A stretch of DNA of 64,000 nucleotides, taken from contig JAFGBF010000007.1 of NCBI GenBank assembly GCA_016933255.1, forward strand, positions 1 to 64,000. The letters are read 5' to 3'. Below, piece by piece: positions 18,814 to 28,400 of the stretch. Each line of letters begins with the position of its first letter. The stretch's first letter is position 1. This stretch comes from Candidatus Krumholzibacteriota bacterium (lineage in GTDB: Bacteria > Krumholzibacteriota > Krumholzibacteriia > Krumholzibacteriales > Krumholzibacteriaceae). A model generated the notes under the pieces. The model was given only the letters and a program-made list of their open reading frames with translations. It had not been told where the DNA came from and did not search any database. A program made the translations under genes and the position numbers.

Positions 18814-19848
18814 ATGGTCAAGAGGATACTGGTCTTCACGCTTCTGCTTGCAGTAGTGTCGATTTCGAATGCTGCAGGCAGTGATATAGAGGCGAAGATC
18901 TACGGCAAGATCCACCTATCGCTCGAAAGCCTCGGAGATGGAGACAATTCCAGCATCTATCTTTCGAGCAACACATCGAGAATAGGTTTTAAAGGTTCTC
19001 TGGATCTGGAAAAAGACCTGGTCTTTTTCTGGCAGATAGAGAACCAGGTCAACTTTGATGAAACAGGAAATGAATTCGCCTCCAGATCGACATTCGCCGG
19101 TATCTCGGGGAATTTCGGCAAAGTACTCTTTGGACGCGACGACACGCCTTTCAAGAAGATCAACAGAAAGATCGATCTTTTCAGCGAACAGATCGGTGAT
19201 TCAAGGAATATCGCGGGTGTAGGAGGGTACGGATTCAACCTTAGGGTAAATAACGCGATCGAATACCAGACGAAAGATCTGTGCGGTATCTTCGGCTCTG
19301 TCCTCTATGTCCCCGAAGAAGGGGAAGACGACGCCTCGCTGCTGAGCGCAAGTCTATCGTACGACAAAGCTTGTGTATTTGCGGCAATCGCATATGAACA
19401 GCATGGGTCTGCCCTTACAGAATTCGATGACAGGACAGAAAACGGGCTCCGGCTGGCAGGCGGATACAGCAGGGACAAGTACAGGGTCGTCTGTTCATTC
19501 GAGACCCTCTCGAATATCGACGGGGTCAGAGATGCAGCCCGCAGCACCTTCGGTTTTGGAGGAAGCTTCAAAGCTCACGAGAAGCTGGTCCTTAAGGCTC
19601 AGTATCACCGGACACCCGGGATCTCAATCGACGGCGACAGCGTCGATGACACCGATGCGAGCCTGATCTCGGCCGGCATCGATTACCCCGCCGGTGAGAA
19701 TACGAAATTCTATGCTGCATATTCTGTTGCTAGAAACGAAAATAACGCTGATTACACCTTCGTCGGAGGCGGCCATGGCGAGACCGTTACGCCCGATCCC
19801 GGTGATAATCCAAGCGGGGTCTCTTTCGGCTTTATCCATTTATTTTAG
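18814..19848 (+). CDS. Outer-membrane porin, Gram-negative porin type
   Basis: 344 residues with a signal peptide (cleavage near SNA/AGS, about 20), then alternating beta strands; SNTSRIGFKGSLDLEKDL and GNFGKVLFGRDDTPF are typical of the classical trimeric porin family, and the protein ends FGFIHLF, with the terminal Phe used for BAM recognition. AAAGGGGG precedes the ATG. It is the only plus-strand gene between two molybdenum/tungsten cofactor operons; a role in oxyanion uptake across the outer membrane is possible but rests only on position. Confidence 0.85.
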   Translation: MVKRILVFTLLLAVVSISNAAGSDIEAKIYGKIHLSLESLGDGDNSSIYLSSNTSRIGFKGSLDLEKDLVFFWQIENQVNFDETGNEFASRSTFAGISGNFGKVLFGRDDTPFKKINRKIDLFSEQIGDSRNIAGVGGYGFNLRVNNAIEYQTKDLCGIFGSVLYVPEEGEDDASLLSASLSYDKACVFAAIAYEQHGSALTEFDDRTENGLRLAGGYSRDKYRVVCSFETLSNIDGVRDAARSTFGFGGSFKAHEKLVLKAQYHRTPGISIDGDSVDDTDASLISAGIDYPAGENTKFYAAYSVARNENNADYTFVGGGHGETVTPDPGDNPSGVSFGFIHLF

Positions 19849-19862
19849 AAGAATTCTTCTTA

Positions 19863-19901
19863 AACAAGGGGCAGAAGGATCATATCCCTCTGCCCCTTGT
19901 T
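19863..19901. terminator. Hairpin between convergent porin and moeA genes
   Basis: A 13-bp perfect stem (AACAAGGGGCAGA with TCTGCCCCTTGTT) around a 13-base loop that can itself pair GGAT/ATCC. It lies 15 bases after the porin stop and 21 bases after the moeA stop. Neither side has a strong T-run, so it is a candidate bidirectional terminator or 3'-end stabiliser. Confidence 0.6.
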
Positions 19902-19921
19902 ATAGGTGAAAAGACCGGAGA

Positions 19922-21100
19922 TCAGCTGAAAAGTATCACTTTCACCCGGTCACCGGCTTCAAACCCCGAAACGCTTTCCGGGATAGCTATGAATCCATCT
20001 GCTTCAGCGATAGCCCCGATGTGAGCCGAACCATGATACTCGACCATAGATACCTCACCCGGCCCTGAATATCTCACCGGAAGGTGCGATCTTCTTCCGG
20101 TTTTCTTTCTGGATATTTTTTTCGAGACCGTCGCAACTGCCTCCCTGTGGATATAATCCGTTTCCATCATCCTGAAACAGAACGGTTTGACGAAGAGTTC
20201 AAAGAGTATAAACGTCGAGACCGGATTGCCGGGCAGGCCGAAGACCCAACAGTTTCCCTTTTTACCGAAGACCATCGGTTTACCCGGTTTGACAGCTACT
20301 TTTTCGAAAAAGAGATCGAAACCCTTTTCTTTCAGCACCCCCGGCACGAAATCATACTCTCCCATCGAGACTCCTCCGGAGAAGATAAAGATATCGATAC
20401 CTTCCGCCCGTTCATCGATGATCCTCCCGACAGCATCCGGAGTATCACCGGCGATCCCGAGATAACGCGGGTCAAAGCCGGCTGCCGCTGCCTGGCTGCA
20501 AAGCTGGTACCCGTTGCTGTTTCTTATCATCGCCCCTTCAGGCTTTTCGTGCGGTTCGACGAGTTCACTTCCCGTGGCTACGATCCCGAGGACAGGCCTT
20601 CTGAATACCGGTACCGGGTCGATCCCGACAGAGGCAAGGAGTGCGATCTTCGAAGAACCTATTACTGTCCCCCTTCTCATTACAGGATCTCCAGCTTTGA
20701 GATCCTCTCCCTTATGGCAGACATTTCTTTCGGAGGTAATACTTGTGACAGTTACAAACCCGTCATCCTCTTCGGTATTCTCGACCATCACGACATTATC
20801 AGCACCCTGCGGGACCACCCCCCCCGTCATGATCCTCGAACATTCCCCTTTTCCGACAGTTTTTTTCGGGATTTTCCCTGCCGGGACGGTTTCGATTATC
20901 TTCAGGCGCCCCGAGTCGATATCCTCTCTTCTGCAGGCAAAACCGTCCATCGCCGATTTATCGAACGGCGGCATATCGATATCGCTGTAGATATCTTCGG
21001 CAAGCACTCTTCCTGTACTTTCAATAAGAGGGATATCCTCCCTTTCGATGAGACCGGCGGATCCGGTCACGATTTCCAGCGCTTTTTCAAATGAGATCAT
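19922..21100 (-). CDS. moeA: Molybdopterin molybdenumtransferase
   Basis: 392 residues. MoeA inserts molybdate (or tungstate) into adenylylated molybdopterin. Conserved blocks: DMPPFDKSAMDGFA, IMTGGVVPQGADNVVMVE, LGIVATGSELV, NSNGYQL, FSGGVSMGEYDFV and VFGLPGNPVSTFILFELFV, followed by the C-terminal domain IV. Length is normal. AAGGAAAAAGAG precedes the ATG. It ends the wtpABC-modE-orf62-mobB-moeA operon, so it probably serves the metal delivered by that transporter; tungsten use is inferred from the WtpA type and the adjacent AOR genes. Confidence 0.97.
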   Translation of the reverse strand: MISFEKALEIVTGSAGLIEREDIPLIESTGRVLAEDIYSDIDMPPFDKSAMDGFACRREDIDSGRLKIIETVPAGKIPKKTVGKGECSRIMTGGVVPQGADNVVMVENTEEDDGFVTVTSITSERNVCHKGEDLKAGDPVMRRGTVIGSSKIALLASVGIDPVPVFRRPVLGIVATGSELVEPHEKPEGAMIRNSNGYQLCSQAAAAGFDPRYLGIAGDTPDAVGRIIDERAEGIDIFIFSGGVSMGEYDFVPGVLKEKGFDLFFEKVAVKPGKPMVFGKKGNCWVFGLPGNPVSTFILFELFVKPFCFRMMETDYIHREAVATVSKKISRKKTGRRSHLPVRYSGPGEVSMVEYHGSAHIGAIAEADGFIAIPESVSGFEAGDRVKVILFS

Positions 21101-21160
21101 CTCTTTTTCCTTTTAAAGGTTGGATCTTATCCAGTAGATCCGGTTCCCGGAAGATATCCG

Positions 21161-21604
21161 CTACGATTTCCCTGCCTCTTCTTCCGCAAAGGAACCGGCC
21201 AGTCTTATTATTTCAAGTACCGTTTCCCTTTCCAGCCCAAGACGCGCCGCCAGATCATCGACCTTGCTCCTGCTGACAGCCTTTCCCCGTATGATATCCG
21301 CCTTTTCCTTTGCCTCTACGGCAGTCGGTTTTGGAGATCCGCCGGTGAGAAAGATCGCCAGGTCGGCATCGGTCTCCCGCAAAACCCTGTTGCTTTCTAT
21401 GATAAGATAATCCCTGCCGGCACTTACTTCGGCTATTCTGTCGAAAGGGGTACCCTCGGGATAGAACAGATTACCTACCCCCTCTTTTGCCCTGCCGTGG
21501 CCTATCTTTATATGTACGGAATTTTGAAGCATCGACACCAGCTTTTCCGCAAGACTGGATTTTCCGACATTCGAGTGCGCCCCCGAGATCACGATCTTCT
21601 TCAT
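21161..21604 (-). CDS. MobB-like P-loop GTPase
   Basis: 147 residues beginning with a Walker A motif (SGAHSNVGKSSLAEKL, residues 7-22). The rest (GRDYLIIESNRV, ADLAIFLTGG) resembles MobB-type proteins that assist nucleotide attachment to molybdenum cofactor, although the central His-rich MobB region is not evident. The C-terminal part (KVDDLAARLGLERETVLEII) looks like a small helical add-on. ATG at 21604 overlaps the preceding stop (ATGA); the frame extends to 21655 inside the upstream gene. Operon position supports a cofactor role; the exact reaction is unsure. Confidence 0.72.
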   Translation of the reverse strand: MKKIVISGAHSNVGKSSLAEKLVSMLQNSVHIKIGHGRAKEGVGNLFYPEGTPFDRIAEVSAGRDYLIIESNRVLRETDADLAIFLTGGSPKPTAVEAKEKADIIRGKAVSRSKVDDLAARLGLERETVLEIIRLAGSFAEEEAGKS

Positions 21605-21789
21605 CGAAAACACCCCAGCTGGCAGTTGGAGATCTTTATCTTGTTGCTGTTGCAATACCTGCTGATATCGCTGAGCTTTACTCCGTAATCATCAGCGATG
21701 ATAAAAGCCTTCGCGCATGACAGCTTTTTTATCCCTTCTTCAAGAGTGACCGCATCTTCTATGACCTTTCCGATCTCTTCACCTGTCAT
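21601..21789 (-). CDS. Small conserved-looking protein of the modE-moeA operon, function unknown
   Basis: 62 residues with four cysteines: one near residue 24 (KLSCAKAF), then YCNSNKIKISNCQLGCF at the C-terminus. The pattern C-x10-C-x3-C near the end suggests metal or redox chemistry. It has an excellent ribosome site (GGGAGGAAACA before ATG), overlaps modE by 11 bases and is overlapped by the mobB-like gene (ATGA), so it is certainly translated as part of the operon. I do not recognise a named family. Its position between the metal-responsive regulator and the cofactor genes hints at metal sensing or delivery. Confidence 0.75.
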   Translation of the reverse strand: MTGEEIGKVIEDAVTLEEGIKKLSCAKAFIIADDYGVKLSDISRYCNSNKIKISNCQLGCFR

Positions 21790-22147
21790 TGTTTCCTCCC
21801 TCGATCAATTCCCTCAGGTACCTTTCATAAGCCTTCTCTATGCCATCCTGGACAGATACTCTGTATTCCTTCCAGGCGTCCAGCACCCTGATTCCATACT
21901 CCGTGAGCTCGGAGGATCCGCCTGTACTGCCTCCTCTTGCTCTTTTCACCAGTTTGCGCCCCAGCGCTTTTTCGGCTTTTCTTATGTCTCCCCAGGCCTT
22001 GCGGTACCCTCTCCCGAGGCTTCTTGCAGCCTCCTGCAGAGAACCATGTTCTCTTATGGCCAGAAGAAGCTGATACTTGCCGTCTCCGAAGAGCCCGCCG
22101 GCATCATCATCATGCAGAAAAAGTTTTATTCCCGGTTTCATTGCCAC
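21779..22147 (-). CDS. ModE-type winged-helix regulator without metal-binding TOBE domain
   Basis: 122 residues matching the N-terminal DNA-binding domain of ModE: KYQLLLAIREHGSLQEAARSLGRGYRKAWGDIRKAEKALG (about 23-62), followed by a wing and helix. The C-terminal di-TOBE domain that binds molybdate in E. coli ModE is absent, so either this short form senses metal differently, as in some anaerobes, or another protein does so. GTG at 22147 overlaps the transporter ATPase stop (TAGTG); an ATG two codons in is the alternative. The probable operator is the perfect ModE-like palindrome at 25175-25202 upstream of wtpA. Confidence 0.88.
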   Translation of the reverse strand: MAMKPGIKLFLHDDDAGGLFGDGKYQLLLAIREHGSLQEAARSLGRGYRKAWGDIRKAEKALGRKLVKRARGGSTGGSSELTEYGIRVLDAWKEYRVSVQDGIEKAYERYLRELIEGGNNDR

Positions 22148-23208
22148 TAGACCTCGAGTATCCTTACAGCACCCGGCTCGAAAGAAAGATAGACCTCACT
22201 CCCTATTTCTATCCCCGTTTTTTTCTGAAGACCGTCAGCTGCCACGGCCGAAATTTCCACTTCGGATTCGATAACGACCTCGATTCCACTGCGGACTTTA
22301 CTGATATCAGATACGACCCCCCTCATCAGGTTATCCGAGAGTGATGAAGGCCTGACCGGAGAGAGGGCGATATCTTCACCGCGAATGAGCGCGAAACATT
22401 CTCCTTCCGGGATATCCGCCTTCACTGAAAATCTTGTTCCTCCTGTCAAAAATTCCGAATGATCTCTGCCGTTATTTCTGCCGCGGACGATCTTCCCCCT
22501 GAAAAAATTCTTTATCCCGACAAAACCCGCCACGAATTCCGACCTGGGATGATGCAGGATATTCTCTGGCGTATCAACCTGGATTATCGACCCCTTTTCC
22601 ATCACCCCGATCCTTTCAGCGAGCGAGACCGCTTCCTCATAGTCATGGGTAACGTGGATGATCGTTATCCCCTCCCTGTTCAATCTCCTCAGAAGCACCC
22701 TGATCTTCCTGCGGGTATTATTATCGAGAGAGGACAAAGGTTCATCGAGAAGTATGCATTCAGGGTCCAGAGCAAGCGCTCTTGCCAGCGCGACCCTCTG
22801 GGCCTCCCCGCCGGAAAGGGTCGAAGGCATCCTGTCGAGCAGGGATTCGATTCCCATCGAACGCGCAAGTTCGTTGACTCTGTCGTTTTTTCTGGCGCGG
22901 CTGATCCTTCTGTCCGAAAGGCCGTACGCAATATTTTTTCTTACCGTCATATGAGGAAAGAGCGCCTGATCCTGAAATACGATAGCGATCTTTCTTTTCT
23001 GGATCTTCTCATCGGTAATATCGGCCCCTTCAAGAATTATCCTTCCCCTGTCCGAGGTGATGATACCGGTAAGAGTCTCGAGGAGGACCGTCTTTCCTGT
23101 CCCGGATGCTCCCAGGAGGACAAAGTATTCCCCGGACGCTACGTCGAAAGAGATATCGTTCAGCCTGAAATCGCCGAGTTTCTTGGACAGGCCTATTACT
23201 TCAAGCAT
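22147..23208 (-). CDS. wtpC: Tungstate/molybdate ABC transporter ATP-binding protein
   Basis: 353 residues: Walker A GASGTGKT (33-40), Q-loop VFQDQALFPHMTV (77-89), signature LSGGE (131-135), Walker B CILLDEP (151-157), switch His187, and a C-terminal TOBE-like regulatory domain (about 285-353). This is the ModC/WtpC architecture. It overlaps the permease gene by 8 bases and is followed at once by modE. The name wtpC follows the WtpA type of the binding protein. Confidence 0.92.
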   Translation of the reverse strand: MLEVIGLSKKLGDFRLNDISFDVASGEYFVLLGASGTGKTVLLETLTGIITSDRGRIILEGADITDEKIQKRKIAIVFQDQALFPHMTVRKNIAYGLSDRRISRARKNDRVNELARSMGIESLLDRMPSTLSGGEAQRVALARALALDPECILLDEPLSSLDNNTRRKIRVLLRRLNREGITIIHVTHDYEEAVSLAERIGVMEKGSIIQVDTPENILHHPRSEFVAGFVGIKNFFRGKIVRGRNNGRDHSEFLTGGTRFSVKADIPEGECFALIRGEDIALSPVRPSSLSDNLMRGVVSDISKVRSGIEVVIESEVEISAVAADGLQKKTGIEIGSEVYLSFEPGAVRILEV

Positions 23209-24004
23209 CTTCTCTCCTTCTCGCTATCACTCTCATCGCTACAAAGAAGAGGAGACAGATGATTATAAAGAGGACCGCTACGGGCCTTGCGTACTTCAGC
23301 CCGAAGGCTCCGAAACGTTCATATATCAATACGGGAGTGATCATCGGATGGTAGGCTATGACCAGGACGGCGCCGAACTCACTCATTCCCCTCGCCCACA
23401 TCAGGATAAGGCCCGAAAGGATCGATCTCCACGCAAGCGGCAGGGACACGGTCAGAAATACTCTCACAGGGGAAGCGCCGAGATTCAGGGCCGCTTTCTC
23501 GAGTTCGACCGGTACAGAGGCAAATCCGTCCCGGGCGGCGTTTACAAGGAAAGGAACGCTGACAAAAGCCATCGCTATCATGATCCCCGCGTACCCCCCG
23601 ACGAAGTGTATGCCGGCCCTGTCGGAAATCGAGCCGAGCCAGGTATTGCCGGACACGAGCCCAAGGAGCGCTATACCTGCGGCAGAGTGCGGGATCACGA
23701 CGGGGATATCTATGATACCGTTTACAAGATCTCTAAATGGGACCTTCCCGCGCGCCAGAAGATATGCAAGCGGTATCGAACCGGCCGAGAATATGACAGT
23801 CGCACCCATCGAGGTGAGAAGGGTCAGCCAGATGCTTCCTGTCACCTCGCTCTCCCTTGCCGTATCTGCCAGTTCCCCCGGAGTGACATGAAAAAACATG
23901 CTGGCGAGAGGCGCGATTATAAAAAGCAGTACCGCTGCGCCGAGCGCGGTAAAGATAAGATGCATCGGCTCTGCTCTTCTGGCTTTGATGAAGGTTCCTG
24001 TCAT
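23201..24004 (-). CDS. wtpB: Tungstate/molybdate ABC transporter permease
   Basis: 267 residues with about six membrane helices and the EAA loop that contacts the ATPase (EKAALNLGASPVRVFLTVSLPLAWRS, split here as two blocks around 170-195). Similar to ModB/WtpB permeases. It overlaps wtpC by 8 bases and starts 20 bases after wtpA ends. Confidence 0.92.
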   Translation of the reverse strand: MTGTFIKARRAEPMHLIFTALGAAVLLFIIAPLASMFFHVTPGELADTARESEVTGSIWLTLLTSMGATVIFSAGSIPLAYLLARGKVPFRDLVNGIIDIPVVIPHSAAGIALLGLVSGNTWLGSISDRAGIHFVGGYAGIMIAMAFVSVPFLVNAARDGFASVPVELEKAALNLGASPVRVFLTVSLPLAWRSILSGLILMWARGMSEFGAVLVIAYHPMITPVLIYERFGAFGLKYARPVAVLFIIICLLFFVAMRVIARRREDA

Positions 24005-24024
24005 CGTTTTCGGGCCTTCCCCCC

Positions 24025-25056
24025 TCAGAGCAAAGGTTCGAGTGCAAACCGTTTTAATCGATCCGGAAGAGAATCATAACTCTCGGACACCGACGGAACG
24101 ACCGGCGGCTGGCCGCATTCCTCCATGATCGCCAGCCCCTTTTCAGCATCGAGAAGGAACTCGACAAATGAGAGAGCCAGTTCACGGTTTGGAGCGTTAT
24201 GCGGAACTGTCACACCATAGACCATGGGAGCTCCCCGCTTGACCACCCGCGTCCCCGGTTCTTTCCCTGAGATTTCAACAGAGACTGAGTCGTAATATTC
24301 TGCGAGGAATGGTTCCTTGAGATTGATCTCATCAGGCAGGATCAGATACTTCAGACCATGCTGGCTTGCGACCGACCTGTAGATGAACAGATAATCTATA
24401 GCAGATGACTCGAGAAGAGCGAGAAGGTCGGTCTCTTTCGGGCGGATATACCTCTGGTCTTTTGCGAGTAGTGAGTCGGCAAACCCTTCCCTTCCGTAAT
24501 ATCTCTCGGCAAGCTTTGCCGTTAAAACGGTCCTGTACCCGCAGGGATCCGAATCGGGATCGGACCTGCCGTAAGCAGTCCCGCTGTCGAGAAGGATATC
24601 AAGCCAGTTTTTCGAATCGATCCCGTCACTCCCTTCAGATCCTTCATGATAAGTCACCACCATCTCGTTACTGGCAAACCTGATATTCCAGCTCGCGTGA
24701 TCGGGGATAAGAAGCGTATTTATAACGGAATAGTCGGCAGAAGCCATTACGTCGCACGGACGGCCCAGATCGCTTATTTTTCTCGCGCATGTACGGCTTC
24801 CGGCAGCTTCCATAAGGATCTTAACGCCGGGGTGTTCTGTTTTATAAGCTTCGGCAGCCTTCTTGAAAGGGACCGAAAGCGACCCGGCATGAAAGATGAT
24901 CAGTTCCTGGGGCTTCTCTTCTCCCTTTTTTGCGCAGGAAGAAAGGATAACGATCATCGACAGAAGGATCATCCCCCCTGACGACAGGTTCTTCCAGGTG
25001 ACAGGAATAGAAAAGGTCCCGGCAATATTTTGAAACAGTTTAACGTTGCGATTCAC
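24025..25056 (-). CDS. wtpA: Tungstate/molybdate-binding lipoprotein, WtpA type
   Basis: 343 residues. An N-terminal hydrophobic segment ends in a lipobox-like VILSSC (Cys at about 41), so it is probably membrane-anchored. Diagnostic WtpA motifs follow: IFHAGSLSVPF, DVMASADYSVINTLLIP, FASNEMVVTY, GRSDPDSDPCGYR, RPKETDLLALLE and PDEINL. WtpA proteins bind tungstate and molybdate tightly in octahedral geometry and prefer tungstate. GTG start at 25056 has AAGGGGGGAA just upstream; an internal ATG at 24972 would also give a lipoprotein. First gene of its operon, reading away from the AOR fusion genes. Confidence 0.93.
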   Translation of the reverse strand: MNRNVKLFQNIAGTFSIPVTWKNLSSGGMILLSMIVILSSCAKKGEEKPQELIIFHAGSLSVPFKKAAEAYKTEHPGVKILMEAAGSRTCARKISDLGRPCDVMASADYSVINTLLIPDHASWNIRFASNEMVVTYHEGSEGSDGIDSKNWLDILLDSGTAYGRSDPDSDPCGYRTVLTAKLAERYYGREGFADSLLAKDQRYIRPKETDLLALLESSAIDYLFIYRSVASQHGLKYLILPDEINLKEPFLAEYYDSVSVEISGKEPGTRVVKRGAPMVYGVTVPHNAPNRELALSFVEFLLDAEKGLAIMEECGQPPVVPSVSESYDSLPDRLKRFALEPLL

Positions 25057-25404
25057 TTGTTCCCCCCTTCAGCCGTATCCCGGTACGGCTGCCAAAAAGG
25101 TCAGGCCAAAACGGTACAGGACCGGTTCCAGCAGGCATATCCCTGAAAAAATATCATAAACCGTATTTTTGTCAACCGTTATGTTGAAATAAACATAACG
25201 GTAAAATATCTGCCGTCTCTCGTTGGAAACCTTCTTCATGTATCGTTTAACATGCTATTAATCAAGCTGTTAAGTCTTTTCTACAGACTCATTTGCCTTC
25301 CCGTAGGAGCAGGCCTCCGTACAAGTTTTTCCTTTAATATCGAAGCGAAAGAATGTATATTTGAAATCCTGAAAAAAAACCATACTTTACAGGAGGCTGC
25401 ACCT
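25057..25404. other. Divergent promoter region between wtpA and the AOR fusion operon
   Basis: 348 bases, no gene. On the minus strand TTGACA (25175-25170) with TATTTT 16 bases on is a candidate wtpA promoter. On the plus strand a -10-like TAAAAT stands at 25202-25207. Both touch the ModE-like palindrome. The AOR fusion gene could be read from a start at 25252 in the same frame, but AGGAGG at 25391-25396 marks 25405 as the start. Confidence 0.55.
25175..25202. promoter_or_regulatory. ModE-like operator palindrome
   Basis: ACCGTTATGTT (25175-25185) and AACATAACGGT (25192-25202) are perfect reverse complements with a 6-base spacer. The E. coli ModE consensus is ATCGNTATATA-N6-TATATAACGAT: same spacer, and about 7 of 10 defined positions per arm agree, including the CG-TTAT core. 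It sits between two divergent operons of metal uptake and metal enzyme, and modE is encoded in one of them. Confidence 0.8.
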
Positions 25405-28400
25405 ATGCCGGATAAGAAGATAACCAGGATGAAGAAGGCTCACCGGGTCCTCTACGAATTTCCATTTGAAGTCGTACAGCTCGAAAAAGGATATGCCGAC
25501 AGGATCCTCAGAATCGATCTCGATAAAAACGAGATAAAGATACTCCCCGTATCCCGGCAGATGAAAGATCTGTGGACGGGGGGCAAAGGGTTCGACCTGT
25601 GGCTTATGCTGCAGGAGATAAACGCGGATACCAAATGGGACGACAATAATAACCCGATCTGTTTCTCTCAGGGCCCTCTCGGCGGGACTGCCTCCTTCCC
25701 CGGTTCAGGAAAAACGTTGGTTACGGCCCTCTCTCCTATGACCAAATCTGTGATGGACTGCAATGTGGGAGGGTATTTCGGTCCGTATCTTAAATTCTCC
25801 GGATTCGACACTCTCGTTCTACTGGGGAAAGCCTCGGAAGACGTGATCATACTGATCGACGCTGTAAACGGCAGGATCACAATAGAAGCAGCTCCCGAGG
25901 AGAGTATTGATTCACATATTCTCGCTGAAGAACTGACCGAGATGTATGCCGATGACGAACTTGACAGGAGAAACATCGCCTGTGTCACCGCAGGCCGCGG
26001 AGCGGAACATACGCATATGGGAGTGCTGAACTTTTCTTTCTATGATTGGAGAAGGGCCCTTCCAAGGATCAAGCAGGCCGGAAGAGGCGGGATCGGCACC
26101 GTATTCCGGGATAAGAAGATCAAGGCGCTGGTCCTTAAAAACAGGCAGATAACACCCGCATGGAGGATAGAAGAGACCAGGGCCGCGAAACTTGTAACTC
26201 CTAAAAAGATCTCGGTCCAGAGGTCAAAGTCCGATATCGAAGAGATCGGCAGAATAATTGAAAAATGGCAGAGCGACCCGGAATACGCCATCGAGATAAT
26301 GCAGGATATTCAGGATCGTTTCCGCCATGTCTCTAAGACGGCGATCGACGAGATATGCAAAAAAACGGGGAGACAGAAAGCTCACCTCTATCATATCGCG
26401 ACTTTCTACAAGTCATTCAGCCTCGAACCGAAAGGCGAAACGATCGTCCAGGTCTGCATGGGTACCGCCTGCCACGTAAAAGGTTCAGCAAAGATCCTCG
26501 AATCTTTCGAACGGGTCCTTGGCATCAGCGCCGGGGAGACGACAGAGGATATGAAATACAGCCTTGAAGCGGCAGCATGTCTTGGGGCCTGCAGCATCGC
26601 TCCTGTAGTAAAGATCGGAGAAGAAGTCTATGGCAACGTGCAGGCGAAAGATGTCGAAAAACTGCTTAAAAATGCCGGAAAAACAAAGGAAGGCGCCCCT
26701 TCTGAGACCGATGAAGAAGCCGCTTCCGTTGTAAAGCTCTCCCCCGCCGATCTCGACAGGATATCCGGAAAAGAGGAGAAGGAAAATTCCGCGTACAAAG
26801 GGATACTCCTGGTATGCACGGGGACAGGGTGCGCATCGGCAAAAGGGTTCTCGATCCGCGACCGGCTCACTGAAGTCATCAGGGAAAAAGGACTTGATGG
26901 CGATTACCTGGTCAAGGGCACTGGCTGTCAGGGATTGTGCGCGATGGGGCCTGTTATCGTCGTGGAGCCGGAACGGACCTTCTATCAGAAAGTGCGCCCC
27001 AAAGATATCGAAGAGATCGTCGATGCCCTTGCTGAGGGTAAAACTGTGGAAAGGCTTCTGCACAAAGATCCCGTCACCGGCGCCGTCATCGGGAAGATCG
27101 ACGAGATAGGATTCTTCGGCAGGCAGCAGCATATCGCTCTTAGAAACTGTGGACTTATCGACCCTGAAAATATCGACGATTACATAGCCCGTGGAGGCTA
27201 CGGCGCTTTGAGAAAAGTCCTTGAAGGTATCAGCCAGGAGGACGTGATCAGGGAAGTGACCGCCTCGGGTCTCAGAGGACGCGGCGGAGGCGGATTTCCA
27301 ACAGGCATCAAATGGGAATCCGGTTTTAACGCTGCCCGTGAAAAGGATGAAGAAATATTTATTGCCTGCAACGCTGATGAAGGGGGCCCGGGCGCCTTTT
27401 CGGACAGAAGTATAATCGAGGCTGATCCTCACTCCGTTATCGAAGGGATGCTGATAGGCGCATATGCCGCGGGAGCTACGACCGGGTTTATCTATATAAG
27501 GAAAGAATATCCGCTGGCGATGGAAAGGCTGAAGAAAGCCGTCTCCCAGTGCATAGATTACGGTCTTCTTGGCGACAATATCCTCGGAAGTGATCTCTCT
27601 TTTGACATAAACATCCACCGAGGCGCGGGCGCCTTCGTCAGCGGCGAATCGAGCGCGGTAATAGCATCCATGTCAGGAAAAGCAGGAGAGCCGAGACCCA
27701 AATACCTGCACAGTTTCGAATCCGGGCTCAGAGATAAACCCACCATCCTGGACAACGTGGAGACATGGGCCAATATTCCGGTGATCATAGAGAAAGGGTC
27801 CGGATGGTTCTCGTCGATAGGAACCGGCGACGTAAGCAAGTCCCCGTGGAACGGATCATCCGGCACGAAGGTCTTCTCCCTCACCGGAGACGTCAGGAAC
27901 ACTGGAATGATCGAGGTCCCGATGGGAACCACCCTCAGGGAGATCATCGAGGATATCGGCGGAGGGATCCCGGGCGGACGCGGGTTCAAAGCTGTCCAGA
28001 CGGGAGGACCGTCAGGAGGATGCCTCCCCTCGAAGATGCTCGATATACCGGTCGATTTCGATTCCCTTATCGAAGCGGGATCGATGATAGGGTCTGGCGT
28101 AATAAGCATAATGGATGACAGGACATGCATGGTAGACGTAGCCAGGGACTCCATTAATTTTCTCATGGAAGAATCATGCGGAAAATGCACCCCGTGCCGT
28201 GAGGGTCTCCTTCATATGAGTAATCTGCTGACACGAATATGCAGCGGCGAGGGAAAGGCTGGTGATATCGAGACTCTTGAAGAATTGTGCCTGACCATTA
28301 AGGAGACAAGCCTCTGCCAGCTCGGCGGCTCGGCTCCGAATCCTGTGCTCAGTACCCTGAAATATTTCATGGAAGAATATAAGCAGCATATCGACGAAAA

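Noticed and set aside
25252-25404. Upstream extension of the AOR fusion protein from 25252
   Set aside because: The 51 extra residues show no family similarity and AGGAGG precedes the ATG at 25405.
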